Shown: positions 14,265 to 23,421, counted from the first letter of the stretch. The stretch: DNA of 33,561 nt from Kineococcus rubinsiae (GCF_011839805.1 NZ_VWPY01000047.1:1-33561), one strand, 5' to 3'. A program made the numbers and translations. The notes: a model not told the origin generated them from the letters alone.

Positions 14265-16937
14265 TCAGGCGTCGGCGGTGGCGATCTCCGCCTCGGCGCG
14301 CAGCGCGGCGGCCTGCTCGCCCTCGACGGCGGGCACCTCGGCCCAGGTGAGCGAGGCGGCGCGGGCCGCGGCCCGCACGTCGTGCTCGGCGCGCCGCGCG
14401 TCCGCGAGGACGTCCGCCGGGCCGTGGACGGTCGCGGCCGCGAGCTCGGTCTTCTGCGAGACCTTGGCCTCGCTCTTCAGCTTGCGCAGCGCCGAGAGCG
14501 CCTGCGCCGCAGCGCCGAGCACGCCCAGCGCGTCCTCCGCCCCGCCGGCCGGCCCGAGCTCGGCGGCTTCGGGCCACGGCGCGGTGTGGACGGAACCGTC
14601 CTGCCACCACGACCAGACCTCCTCGGCCGCGAAGGGCAGGAACGGGGCCAGCAGCCGCAGCAGAGTGCGCAGGGCGATGGCCGCGGTGGCCTGCGCCGAG
14701 GCGGCCGCCGCCTCCCCGCGGGCGCCGTAGGCGCGGTCCTTGACGAGCTCGACCCACTGGTCGCAGAACGTCCAGAAGAACTGCTCGGTGACCTGCAGCG
14801 CGGTGGCGTGGTCGTAGCGCTCGAAGGCCTCGCCCGCCTGGCGCACCACGACGGCGAGGTTCGCCAGCGTGCTGACGTCCAGGGGGTCGGTCACGGCGTC
14901 GCGGTCGGCGACGTCGCCGCGCTGGACCCCGAGGCCCAGGACGAACTTCGAGGCGTTCAGCAGCTTCATCGCCAGCCGGCGGCCGATCTTCATCTGGCCG
15001 GTGTCGAACGTCGCGTCGGTGCCCAGGCGCGCGGTCGCCGCCCAGTAGCGGACCGCGTCGGAGCCGAACTCCTCCAGCAGCGCCATGGGCGTCACGACGT
15101 TGCCCTTGGACTTGCTCATCTTCTTGCGGTCCGGGTCGAGGATCCACCCCGACAGGGCGGTCCGCCCCCACGGCAGGCCCCCGTGCTCCAGGTGCGCGCG
15201 CACGACCGTGGAGAACAGCCAGGTCCGGATGATGTCCTGGCCCTGCGGGCGCAGGTCCATGGGGAACACGCGCGAGAACAGGTCCTCGTCGCGCTCCCAG
15301 CCACCGGCGATCTGCGGGGTCAGCGACGAGGTCGCCCACGTGTCCATGACGTCGGGGTCCGCCGCGAACCCGCCGGGCACGCCGCGCTGGTCCTCGGTGA
15401 ACCCGGGCGCGGGCTCCGACGCCGGGTCGACCGGCAGCGAGGCCTCCGCCGGCAGGACGGGCGCGTCGTAGCGGGGGGTCCCGTCCTCGTCGAGGGGGTA
15501 CCAGACCGGGAACGGCACGCCGAAGAACCGCTGGCGGGAGACGAGCCAGTCGCCGTTGAGGCCCGAGACCCAGTTGTCGTAGCGGTGCTTCATGTGCTCG
15601 GGGTGCCAGGCGAGTTCCGCCCCGCGCGCCAGCAGGGCCGCGCGCAGCGCCTCGTCGCGGCCGCCGTTGCGCAGGTACCACTGGCGGGTCGTGACGATCT
15701 CGAGGGGGCGGTCGCCCTTCTCGTAGAACTTCACGGGGTGCACGATCGGCTTCGGCTCCCCGACGAGGTCCCCGGACTCGACGAGGGCCGCGACGATGCG
15801 CTCCTTCGCGGTGTGCACGGTGGTGCCGGCGAGCTCGCCCCACAGGGCCTCGCCCGGGCCTCCGGCGATCCACGCGGGGAGCTCGCGCTGGAACCGGCCG
15901 TCCCAGCCCAGCACGGCGCGGGTCGGCAGCTGCAGCTCGCGCCACCAGGTCACGTCGGTGACGTCGCCGAAGGTGCAGATCATCGCGATGCCGGAACCCT
16001 TGGCGGGGTCGGCCAGGCGGTGGGCGAGGACGGGCACCTCGACGTCGAACAGCGGCGAGCGCACCGTGGTGCCGAACAGCGGCTGGTACCGCTCGTCGTC
16101 GGGGTGGGCCACGAGCGCCACGCACGCCGGCACCAGCTCGGGCCGGGTCGTCTCGACGAACACGGGTTCGGCGCCGGGGCGGGCGAAGCCGATGCGGTGG
16201 TAGGCGCCCTCGCGGTCGCGGTCCTCCAGCTCGGCCTGGGCCACCGCGGTGCGGAACGTCGTGTCCCACAGCGTGGGCGCCTCGGCGGCGTACGCCTCGC
16301 CGCGGGCGAGGTTGCGCAGGAACGCGCGCTGGGCGGTCGCGCGGGCCGGCGCGGAGATCGTGGAGTAGGTGTGCGACCAGTCGACCGACAGGCCGAGGCG
16401 GCGCCACACGGCCTCGAACGCCTGCTCGTCCTCGGCGGTCAGCCGCTCGCAGAGCTCGACGAACGTGCGCCGCGAGACCTGCACGAAGTCGCGGTCGCTC
16501 TTGGGGGCCTTCTCGGGCGGGACGAAACCCGCCTCGTAGGGCAGCGACGGGTCGCAGCGCACGCCGTAGTAGTTCTGCACGCGGCGCTCGGTGGGCAGGC
16601 CGTTGTCGTCCCAGCCCATGGGGTAGAACACCGACTTCCCGCGCATGCGCTGGTAGCGCGCGACCACGTCGGTGTGGGTGTAGCTGAACACGTGCCCGAT
16701 GTGCAGGGACCCGGACACCGTCGGCGGCGGGGTGTCGATGGAGTAGACGTCGGCCCGCTCGGAGGTGCGGTCGAAGGCGTACGTGCCCTGCTCGGCCCAG
16801 GCGGGGGACCAGCGGTCCTCGAGGCCGTCGACCGTCGGGCGGTCGGGGACGACCACGCCGGGTGCCGTCGGCGGCGGGCCGGCCGGCGCGGTGCCGGCCG
16901 ACGACGAGGGGGCGGTGCGGGTGCGAGCGTCGGACAT
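14265..16937 (-). CDS. valS: Valyl-tRNA synthetase (archaeal-like type)
   Basis: Charges tRNA-Val. The 890-residue protein carries the class I signatures HIGH at 79-82 (GSLHIGHVFSYTHTD) and KMSKS at 606-610, plus an editing domain between them. The segment after the first signature reads GWDDNGLPTERRVQNYYGV, which is the archaeal/eukaryote-related form; the common bacterial ValRS has a GMDHAGIATQ-type segment here. This second ValRS type is known from some actinobacteria. ATG 16937 is the start; a G-rich stretch upstream is only a weak ribosome binding site. It stands apart from folC, although valS-folC is the usual order in mycobacteria. Whether the genome also has a bacterial-type valS cannot be seen here. 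Confidence 0.95.
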   Translation of the reverse strand: MSDARTRTAPSSSAGTAPAGPPPTAPGVVVPDRPTVDGLEDRWSPAWAEQGTYAFDRTSERADVYSIDTPPPTVSGSLHIGHVFSYTHTDVVARYQRMRGKSVFYPMGWDDNGLPTERRVQNYYGVRCDPSLPYEAGFVPPEKAPKSDRDFVQVSRRTFVELCERLTAEDEQAFEAVWRRLGLSVDWSHTYSTISAPARATAQRAFLRNLARGEAYAAEAPTLWDTTFRTAVAQAELEDRDREGAYHRIGFARPGAEPVFVETTRPELVPACVALVAHPDDERYQPLFGTTVRSPLFDVEVPVLAHRLADPAKGSGIAMICTFGDVTDVTWWRELQLPTRAVLGWDGRFQRELPAWIAGGPGEALWGELAGTTVHTAKERIVAALVESGDLVGEPKPIVHPVKFYEKGDRPLEIVTTRQWYLRNGGRDEALRAALLARGAELAWHPEHMKHRYDNWVSGLNGDWLVSRQRFFGVPFPVWYPLDEDGTPRYDAPVLPAEASLPVDPASEPAPGFTEDQRGVPGGFAADPDVMDTWATSSLTPQIAGGWERDEDLFSRVFPMDLRPQGQDIIRTWLFSTVVRAHLEHGGLPWGRTALSGWILDPDRKKMSKSKGNVVTPMALLEEFGSDAVRYWAATARLGTDATFDTGQMKIGRRLAMKLLNASKFVLGLGVQRGDVADRDAVTDPLDVSTLANLAVVVRQAGEAFERYDHATALQVTEQFFWTFCDQWVELVKDRAYGARGEAAAASAQATAAIALRTLLRLLAPFLPFAAEEVWSWWQDGSVHTAPWPEAAELGPAGGAEDALGVLGAAAQALSALRKLKSEAKVSQKTELAAATVHGPADVLADARRAEHDVRAAARAASLTWAEVPAVEGEQAAALRAEAEIATADA

Positions 16938-16957
16938 GCCCCCATCATCGCAAGACT

Positions 16958-16995
16958 CGGCGCGGCCCGGCGACGACCGCGGCCGGGCCGCGCCG
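16958..16995 (-). terminator. Hairpin terminator after the DUF5684 gene
   Basis: Perfect 13-bp arms (16958-16970 and 16983-16995) with a 12-nt loop, lying between the stop of the DUF5684 gene and the start of valS on the same strand. Confidence 0.6.
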
Positions 16996-17024
16996 GGTCG
17001 TCCCCTCCCCGTCCGGTGCCGGGG

Positions 17025-17447
17025 TCAGGCGTAGCTGGGCCGGACGCCCTGCGCGGCGGCGGGCCCCTGGTAGCGGCTGGAGCCCAGCCACAGGATGAAG
17101 AGGAAGACCGGCGACAGCAGCACCAGGCCCACCGTGAACCCTGCTCCGTGGCCGAAGGACCGGGAGAGGTCGTGGTAGGCGACGATCAGGACGACGAAGC
17201 TGACCACGGGCACGAGCAGCAGCAGGAGCCACCACCACGGGCGGCCGACGACCTTGAGCAGGCAGTAGGTGTTGTAGACCGGGACGAAGGCACCCCAGGC
17301 CGGGGCGTCGGGGTGGGCGGCCTTCTTGAGGACGCCGTACAGCGGCAGGGTGACGAGGAGGTACGTCACCACCGTGCTGATGAGCGACGCGACGAGGACG
17401 CCGGCGATCGCGGCCGAGTCGGTTGTGGTGACTGTCTGCAAGAACAT
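17025..17447 (-). CDS. DUF5684 small membrane protein
   Basis: 140 residues with three to four hydrophobic helices. The middle segment AWGAFVPVYNTYCLLKVVGRP followed by a Trp run matches the DUF5684 pattern often found in small membrane proteins and near signal peptidase genes. The last about 20 residues are polar. The function is unknown. ATG 17447 is used, without a clear ribosome binding site. It is divergent from fadD and upstream of valS, from which a hairpin separates it. Confidence 0.85.
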   Translation of the reverse strand: MFLQTVTTTDSAAIAGVLVASLISTVVTYLLVTLPLYGVLKKAAHPDAPAWGAFVPVYNTYCLLKVVGRPWWWLLLLLVPVVSFVVLIVAYHDLSRSFGHGAGFTVGLVLLSPVFLFILWLGSSRYQGPAAAQGVRPSYA

Positions 17448-17589
17448 GTGTCTGAGAGTGGCAGAGGGTGACGGTCCGCGGAGGCGTTGTGGCCGAGCTC
17501 GCCCGGACGGCGGAGCCCGGCCGTCGCGGGGACGGCCCGTGTGTGAGACTCCGAGCAGCTGCTAGTCGACGACGCCTGCAGGAGCACCG

Positions 17590-19125
17590 ATGACCACTCT
17601 CGCCCACTTCCTCCCCGAGCACGCCCGCACCCGGCCGGACCGCCCCGCGATCCGCCTGGACGAGCACGTCCTGACCTGGGCGCAGCTCGAGGACGCCAGC
17701 GCGCGCGCCGCCGCCCACCTGCGTGCGGAGGGCGTGCAGCCGGGCGACCGCGTGGCGCTCATGCTGCCGAACGTCCCGCACTTCGCCGTCCTCTACTACG
17801 GGATCCTCCGCGCGGGGGGCGTGGTCGTGCCGATGAACCCGCTGCTGCACGCGCGGGAGGTCGCCCACTACTTCGCCGACTCCGGCGCCGTGCTGGCGTT
17901 CGTGTGGCACGGCGTCGCCGACACCGCGCAGGCCGGCGCGGTCGGGGCGGCCACGCGCCTCGTCGTCGTCGAGCCTGCGAGCACGGCGGCGCTGCTGGCC
18001 GGGGTGGAGCCCGACCCCCGCATCCACGACGCGGCGGACGGCGACACCGCCGTCATCCTCTACACCTCCGGCACCACGGGCGCCCCGAAGGGGGCCCAGC
18101 TCAGCCACCGCAACCTGCGCAGCAACGCGGTCACGAGCCAGGAGACGCTCGCGAACCTCGGCGGCGACGAGGTGATCCTCGGTGCGCTGCCGCTGTTCCA
18201 CGCCTTCGGCCAGACCTGCGCCCTGAACACCGTGGTCGTCGCGGGCGCCCAGCTGACGCTGCTGCCGCGCTTCACCCCGGAGGCCGCGCTGGCCGTCATG
18301 CAGCGCGACCGGGTGGCGTACTTCGCGGGCGTCCCCACCATGTACACGGCGATGCTCAACTGCCCCACGGCGTCCGAGTACGACCTGAGCTCCCTGCGGC
18401 AGTGCGTGTCCGGCGGGGCCTCGCTGCCCGTGGAGGTCCTGCGGGCGTTCGAGGAGAAGTTCGGCTGCGCGGTCCTGGAGGGCTACGGGCTCTCGGAGAC
18501 CTCACCCGTCGCCTCCTTCAACCTCCCCGACCGCGAGCGCCGGGCCGGCACGATCGGCGTCCCCGTCCGCGGGTGCGAGATGGGCCTGCGCGCGGCGGAC
18601 GGCAGCGTCAGCGCGGAGGGGGAGATCGGCGAGATCGTCGTGCGCGGCGAGAACGTCATGACGGGGTACTGGAACAACCCCGGCGCCACGGCCGTCGCGA
18701 TCGACGCCGACGGGTGGTTCTCCACGGGGGACCTCGCGACGCGCGACGCGGACGGCTACTACACGATCGTCGACCGCAAGAAGGACATGATCAACCGCGG
18801 GGGCTACAACGTGTACCCGCGCGAGGTCGAGGAGGTCCTCTACGAGCACCCGGCCGTCGCGGAGGCCGCCGTCGTGCCCGTGCCGGACGCCCTGCTGGGC
18901 GAGGAGGTCGGGGCCGCGGTCGTGCTGCGCCCCGGCGCGACCACCACGGTCGAGGAGCTCCAGGCCCACGTGAAGGCGGCGCTCGCGGCCTACAAGTACC
19001 CGCGCCGGGTGTGGCTCGTGGACGAGCTGCCCAAGGGCGCCACCGGCAAGATCCTCAAGCGGAAGATCACCGCGCCGGACCTGCCGGCGGCGGCCGGGAC
19101 GGCGGGGGCTGCGGGCACGCCCTGA
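17590..19125 (+). CDS. fadD: Long-chain fatty-acid--CoA ligase (FadD type)
   Basis: Activates fatty acids to acyl-CoA through an acyl-adenylate. The 511-residue product shows all ANL-superfamily cores: the P-loop YTSGTTGAPKG at about 157-167, GYGLSETSP, the STGDLATRDADGY hinge region, the DRKKDMINRGGYNVYP segment and the catalytic lysine in KGATGKILKR. ATG 17590 has a GCAGGAG box six bases upstream. It is convergent with the fused beta-oxidation gene and shares a strong bidirectional hairpin with it. The context (thiolase, hydratase/dehydrogenase, TetR) supports fatty-acid breakdown, but chain-length and carboxylate specificity cannot be read from sequence. Confidence 0.93.
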   Translation: MTTLAHFLPEHARTRPDRPAIRLDEHVLTWAQLEDASARAAAHLRAEGVQPGDRVALMLPNVPHFAVLYYGILRAGGVVVPMNPLLHAREVAHYFADSGAVLAFVWHGVADTAQAGAVGAATRLVVVEPASTAALLAGVEPDPRIHDAADGDTAVILYTSGTTGAPKGAQLSHRNLRSNAVTSQETLANLGGDEVILGALPLFHAFGQTCALNTVVVAGAQLTLLPRFTPEAALAVMQRDRVAYFAGVPTMYTAMLNCPTASEYDLSSLRQCVSGGASLPVEVLRAFEEKFGCAVLEGYGLSETSPVASFNLPDRERRAGTIGVPVRGCEMGLRAADGSVSAEGEIGEIVVRGENVMTGYWNNPGATAVAIDADGWFSTGDLATRDADGYYTIVDRKKDMINRGGYNVYPREVEEVLYEHPAVAEAAVVPVPDALLGEEVGAAVVLRPGATTTVEELQAHVKAALAAYKYPRRVWLVDELPKGATGKILKRKITAPDLPAAAGTAGAAGTP

Positions 19126-19159
19126 GGAGCGGCCTGAGGACCGGCCCGGGGAACGAGCA

Positions 19160-19192
19160 GGAGGGCGCCGCGCGGACCGCGCGGCGCCCTCC
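19160..19192. terminator. Bidirectional terminator between fadD and the fused beta-oxidation gene
   Basis: Perfect 16-bp arms (19160-19175 and 19177-19192) around one base, placed between two convergent genes. It is extremely GC-rich with no T-tract. Confidence 0.85.
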
Positions 19193-19212
19193 CGTGTTCC
19201 GGGACGGCCGGG

Positions 19213-21264
19213 CTAGAAGGCGCCGACCTCGTGGAAGCGCCGGCCGGTGGCGCGCTCGCTGGCGCCCGTGCGGTCGAGGTAGGGCGTGATGCCGCCGGTG
19301 AACAGCGGGTGGCCCGTGCCGAGCACGAGGCACACGTCGACCTCCTGCGGTCGCGCGACGACGCCGTCGGCGAGCAGCCGGGAGATCTCGTCGGCGAGGG
19401 CGTCCTGCACCCGGACCAGGACCTCCTCCGCGGTCGAGGGGGCGTCGCCCTGCTGCACGACGCCCTGCTCGGCCCCCGTGAGCGCGACGGGTCCCTTGCG
19501 CGAGACCAGGTCGGGGCTGCCGGCCTCGACCCAGCGCTCGAGGTTGTCCGAGACGCGGTAGCGGTCGGGGAACGCGCCGGCGAGCGTGCGGTGCACGTGC
19601 AGCATGACGGCCGGGCCGACGAGGCTCGCCAGGCGCAGCGGCGACATCGGCAGCCCCATCGGGTCGACCGCGCGGTCGGCCTCCAGCAGCGGGGTGCCCT
19701 CGTCGACGGCCCGCATGACCTCGTCGAACATCCGGGTCAGGACGCGGTTGACCACGAAGGCGGGGGCGTCGCTGACGAGCACGCACGTCTTCTTCAGCTT
19801 GCGGCCCAGGGCGAACGCCGTGGCCAGCGTCGCCTCGTCGGTCTGCGGGGTCCGCACGACCTCGACCAGCGGCAGGACGGCCACGGGGTTGAAGAAGTGG
19901 AACCCGACGAAGCGCTCGGGGTGCTCGAGCACCCCGGCCATGGCCGAGACCGACAGCGAGCTGGTGTTCGTGGCGATGACGGCGTCCTCGCGCAGCAGCG
20001 GCTCGAGCTCGCGCAGCATCTGCTGCTTCACCGCGAGGTCCTCGAACACGGCCTCGATCACGAAGTCCGCCAGCCCGAGCGCGGCCTTGTCGGTGGACCC
20101 GGACACGTTCGCACGCAGCCGGTTCGCGGTGTCGGAGGTGATCCGGCCCTTGGCCAGCAGCTCGTCGACGCCCGAGCGGACGAATGCGACGCCCTTCTCC
20201 ACGCGCGCGTCGTCGACGTCGGTGAGCACGATGGGGACCCGGAGGCGGTGCAGCAGCAGGAGCGCCAGCTGGCTCGCCATCAGCCCGGCGCCGACGACGC
20301 CCACGCTGGTGACCTTGCGCGCGAGCTCCGCGGGCGGCGCGCCCTGCGGCTTCTTGCCGGCGCGCTGCACGAGCGTGAACGCGTAGAGGCCCGCGTGCAG
20401 CTCGTCGGAGACGCCGAGGTCGGCCAGGGCCGCGTCCTCGGCGGCGAAGGCCTCCTCGCGCGAGGCGGTGCGGGCCCCGGCGATGAGCTCCAGCGCCCGG
20501 TAGGGGGCGGGGGCCGCGCCGTGCACGCGGGCGTCGGCGACGGCCCGGCCGCGGGCCACGGCGGCGTCCCACGCGGCGGCGTCGCCCGTGTGGTCCGGGC
20601 GCGGCACGACGACGTCGCCGCGGAGCACGCCCGCGGTCCAGCGCAGCGACTCCACGAGGAAGTCGGCCGGCGCGAACGCCGCGTCGGCGATGCCGAGCTG
20701 CAGGGCCGCGGGCCCGTCGATGCTGCGGTTGTTGGCCAGCGCGTTCTCGATCGCGACGGTGACGGCCGCGGCCGGGCCGATCAGGCGCGGCAGCAGGTAG
20801 CAGCCGCCCCAGCCGGGGACGAGGCCCAGGTACGCCTCGGGCAGCCCGAGCCCGCGGGCGCCGGTCGACACGGTCCGGTACGTGCAGTTCAGGGCGGTCT
20901 CGAGGCCGCCGCCGAGCGCGAGCCCGTTGACGTAGGCGAACGTCGGCACGCCCAGGGTGCCGAGGCGGCCGAGGACCGCGTGCCCGCGGCGGCCCAGCTC
21001 CTCGCTGAGCGCGCGGTCGTGCACGGACGCGACCGCACCGAGGTCCGCACCGGCGCAGAACACGCCGTTCGCCCCGGTGACGGCCACGGCGACGACGCCC
21101 GCGGTCTCCACGAGCCCCTGCGCCGCGGTGACGGCCGCGTCGAAGGCCTCCAGCGACTCCGCGCCCAGCGTGGCGGGGCGGCGGGGGTCGCCCGAGGTGA
21201 GGGTCAGCAGGGCCAGCGGGCCGGCGCCGCCGGGCAGGTCGACGAGCCGGACGTGGGTGGGCAT
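19213..21264 (-). CDS. fadJ: Fused enoyl-CoA hydratase / 3-hydroxyacyl-CoA dehydrogenase
   Basis: Bifunctional beta-oxidation enzyme: hydrates enoyl-CoA, then oxidises the 3-hydroxyacyl-CoA with NAD+. Of 683 residues, about 1-210 are a crotonase domain with NGLALGGGLE and the second glutamate in GLPEAYLGLVPGWGG. From about 320 the dehydrogenase begins with VGVVGAGLMASQ; the usual MGxGIA after the Gly-rich turn is replaced by MASQLA, a variant seen in related actinobacterial enzymes. GFHFFNPV with the catalytic His and the C-terminal domain with TGGITPYLDR follow. ATG 21264 overlaps the thiolase stop as TGATG, so both subunits are made together, as in the FadAB complex. The gene symbol is approximate: fadB or fadJ would both fit. 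Confidence 0.92.
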   Translation of the reverse strand: MPTHVRLVDLPGGAGPLALLTLTSGDPRRPATLGAESLEAFDAAVTAAQGLVETAGVVAVAVTGANGVFCAGADLGAVASVHDRALSEELGRRGHAVLGRLGTLGVPTFAYVNGLALGGGLETALNCTYRTVSTGARGLGLPEAYLGLVPGWGGCYLLPRLIGPAAAVTVAIENALANNRSIDGPAALQLGIADAAFAPADFLVESLRWTAGVLRGDVVVPRPDHTGDAAAWDAAVARGRAVADARVHGAAPAPYRALELIAGARTASREEAFAAEDAALADLGVSDELHAGLYAFTLVQRAGKKPQGAPPAELARKVTSVGVVGAGLMASQLALLLLHRLRVPIVLTDVDDARVEKGVAFVRSGVDELLAKGRITSDTANRLRANVSGSTDKAALGLADFVIEAVFEDLAVKQQMLRELEPLLREDAVIATNTSSLSVSAMAGVLEHPERFVGFHFFNPVAVLPLVEVVRTPQTDEATLATAFALGRKLKKTCVLVSDAPAFVVNRVLTRMFDEVMRAVDEGTPLLEADRAVDPMGLPMSPLRLASLVGPAVMLHVHRTLAGAFPDRYRVSDNLERWVEAGSPDLVSRKGPVALTGAEQGVVQQGDAPSTAEEVLVRVQDALADEISRLLADGVVARPQEVDVCLVLGTGHPLFTGGITPYLDRTGASERATGRRFHEVGAF

Positions 21265-22514
21265 CAGCGGGCTCCTGCCGTGTCGGACCCGGAGGCGGTG
21301 CCGGCCGGGGAGGGGACGAAGTCGGCGTGGTGCGGGTTCTCCCACACGACGGTGCCGCCCTGGCCGAGGCCCACGCACATCGCGGTGACGCCGTAGCGGA
21401 CCTCGGGGTGCTCGGAGAACTGGCGGGCCAGCTGGGTCATGAGGCGCACTCCCGAGGCGGCCAGCGGGTGGCCGATCGCGATGGCCCCGCCGTAGCGGTT
21501 GACCCGGGGGTCGTCGTCGGCGATGCCGAAGTGGTCGAGGAAGGAGAGCACCTGCACCGCGAAGGCCTCGTTGAGCTCGAACAGCCCGATGTCCTCGATG
21601 CCGAGACCCGCGTGCCGCAGCGCCTTCTCGGTCGAGGGGATCGGCCCGAGGCCCATCACCTCGGGCTCGACGCCCGCGAAGCCGAAGCCGGCCATCCGCA
21701 TCCGCGTGGTGAGCCCGAGCTCGGCCGCGACGTCCTCGGCGGCCAGCAGGCACGCCGTGGCGCCGTCGGTCAGCGGGGAGGCGTTGCCGGCCGTGACCCG
21801 GCCGTGCGGGCGGAACGGGGTGCGCAGGTTCGCGAGCCCCTCGACCGTGGTCTGGGGGCGGGCGAGCTCGTCGGCGCTCGCGAGGCCCCACGCGCCCTCG
21901 GCGTCGCGGACCGCCACGGGGACGAGGTCGGCGGCGACCTGCCCCGCGGCGACGGCGGCGGCGAACTTCTGCTGGCTGGCGGCCGCGAAGGCGTCGGCGC
22001 GGTCCTTGGTCAGGGCCGGGAACCGGTCGTGCAGCGACTCGGCGGTCTTGCCCATGTCCAGGGCGTCCGGGTCGACGATGCGCTCGGTGAGGAACCGCGG
22101 GTTCGGGTCCATGCCGGCGCCCAGCGGGTGATGGCCCATGTGCTCGACCCCGCCGGCGAGGGCGACGTCGAGCGCCCCGACGGCGATGCTCGCCGCGACG
22201 GTGGTGACGGCCGTCATGGCCCCCGCGCACCAGCGGTCGATGGCGTACCCGGGCGTCGTCACGGGCAGGCCGGCGAGCAGGGCCGCGCTGCGGCCGAGGA
22301 CGAGGCCCTGGTCGCCCGTCTGGGTGGCCGCCGCGACGGCGACCTCCTCCACGCGCTCGGGGGGCAGGGACGGGTTGCGGCGCAGCAGCTCCCGCAGGCA
22401 CGCGACGACCAGGTCGTCGGCGCGCGTGTCGGCGAACAGACCGTCCGGGCGGGCCTTGCCGAAGGGTGTGCGGACGCCGTCGGCGAACACGACGTTCCGG
22501 GTGGTGCGGGTCAC
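21264..22514 (-). CDS. fadA: Acetyl-CoA acyltransferase (3-ketoacyl-CoA thiolase)
   Basis: Catalyses the last step of beta-oxidation, thiolytic release of acetyl-CoA. The 416-residue protein has the nucleophile Cys96 in DRWCAGAM, the NEAFAV motif, the catalytic His in GHPLAASG and the second catalytic Cys in CVGLGQGG. GTG 22514 has an excellent AGGAGG box. The stop overlaps the start of the fused dehydrogenase gene by one base. The TetR gene lies upstream on the same strand with a 134-bp gap holding a TAGGGT box (minus strand, complement of 22565-22570) as a possible -10. Confidence 0.95.
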   Translation of the reverse strand: MTRTTRNVVFADGVRTPFGKARPDGLFADTRADDLVVACLRELLRRNPSLPPERVEEVAVAAATQTGDQGLVLGRSAALLAGLPVTTPGYAIDRWCAGAMTAVTTVAASIAVGALDVALAGGVEHMGHHPLGAGMDPNPRFLTERIVDPDALDMGKTAESLHDRFPALTKDRADAFAAASQQKFAAAVAAGQVAADLVPVAVRDAEGAWGLASADELARPQTTVEGLANLRTPFRPHGRVTAGNASPLTDGATACLLAAEDVAAELGLTTRMRMAGFGFAGVEPEVMGLGPIPSTEKALRHAGLGIEDIGLFELNEAFAVQVLSFLDHFGIADDDPRVNRYGGAIAIGHPLAASGVRLMTQLARQFSEHPEVRYGVTAMCVGLGQGGTVVWENPHHADFVPSPAGTASGSDTAGAR

Positions 22515-22648
22515 GGGACCTCCTCGTCGGTGACGGACCGGGCTCGTCGAGCCGGTCCGCCGCCACCCTACGCGGCGGGCCCAGGTATGCGGTACCGGCG
22601 GTGACAGGTACTTGCCCGGACGGCGCAGCGGCCCGCCCGGGCGGGGGC

Positions 22649-23371
22649 TCAGTCGCGGCGTCCGTGCTTGCGCCGGCCCATGGCCTCGGCGAGCTCCTCC
22701 TCGTCCAGCGGCCGGCCCGGCAGGGCGGCGCACCCGCCGGGCGGGCAGCGCAGGCCGTCCAGCAGCACGGCGAACAGCCGGCGCCAGTGCTCCGGGTGGG
22801 CCGTGCCACCGATCTCGGCCGCCACCTGCACCGCCTCCAGGGTCGTGACGACGTCGCTCGCGGCGACGTCGGGGCGCAGCTGGCCGCTCTCCTGCGCCCG
22901 CCGCAGCAGCCCCTCCACGCGGGGCGCGAGCTGGCTGCGGGCCAGGGCCACGCCCGCGCGGCCGTGGTGCGGGGACATGACGACCTGGCGCAGGCCGCGG
23001 TCCTCGGCCATCCGCTCGCTGGAGGCCACGAGGAACCCGGCCAGGCCCTCCCACGCGTCCTCGGCCCGCGCCGCCTCCTCGGCCAGCTCGACCAGGCCGG
23101 TGATGCGCTCCTCGAAGAGCGCCTCGACGAGGGCGTCCTTGTCGGGGAAGCGGCGGTAGACCGTGCCGACGCCGAGGCCCGCGGCGTGGGCGACGTCGTC
23201 GAGGGTCGCGGCGAAGCCGCGGTCGGCGAAGACGTCGCGGGCCGCGTCGAGCAGGCGCCGGCGGTTGCGCTCGGCGTCGCGGCGCAGCGGGCGCGCCGTG
23301 TCGGCCGGTCCCGCACCGGCGGCCGGCGGCCCGGGCGGTCCCGCGTCGGCGCGGGGGAGTCGTTCGCTCAC
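22649..23371 (-). CDS. TetR-family regulator
   Basis: 240 residues. A roughly 30-residue disordered N-terminus precedes the TetR DNA-binding domain: RRLLDAARDVFADRGFAATLDDVAHAAGLGVGTVYRRFPDK split over helices 1-4. The ligand domain includes a C-terminal region with a CPPGGC pair of cysteines. The gene sits between the beta-oxidation pair (downstream, same strand) and the second CRD-tailed pump (divergent), so it could control either. The GTG start at 23371 lacks a ribosome binding site, but a minus-strand TACCCT hexamer lies exactly six bases upstream, again a leaderless pattern. The nearest palindrome is at 23436-23454, on the pump side. Confidence 0.92.
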   Translation of the reverse strand: MSERLPRADAGPPGPPAAGAGPADTARPLRRDAERNRRRLLDAARDVFADRGFAATLDDVAHAAGLGVGTVYRRFPDKDALVEALFEERITGLVELAEEAARAEDAWEGLAGFLVASSERMAEDRGLRQVVMSPHHGRAGVALARSQLAPRVEGLLRRAQESGQLRPDVAASDVVTTLEAVQVAAEIGGTAHPEHWRRLFAVLLDGLRCPPGGCAALPGRPLDEEELAEAMGRRKHGRRD

Positions 23372-23377
23372 CCGTCC

Positions 23378-23383
23378 AGGGTA
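23378..23383 (-). promoter_or_regulatory. -10 box giving a leaderless tetR transcript
   Basis: Minus-strand TACCCT, then six bases, then GTG 23371. This is the third regulator in the window with this arrangement. Confidence 0.45.
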
Positions 23384-23421
23384 GACCGCGGAAGCGGAGG
23401 CGCCGACTCAAGTTCCGGTGC

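Noticed and set aside
14382-17471. A plus-strand open frame of about 1030 codons opposite valS
   Set aside because: Low-complexity shadow of valS and the DUF5684 gene; no motif, and ValRS signatures are intact on the other strand.
19231-22604. Long plus-strand open frames opposite the beta-oxidation genes
   Set aside because: Composition is that of an antisense shadow, while the minus strand encodes complete thiolase and hydratase/dehydrogenase motifs.
22571-22620. GGTA/TACC symmetries upstream of fadA as a TetR operator
   Set aside because: The arms are only four bases long and occur several times in GC-rich surroundings, so they cannot be told from chance.
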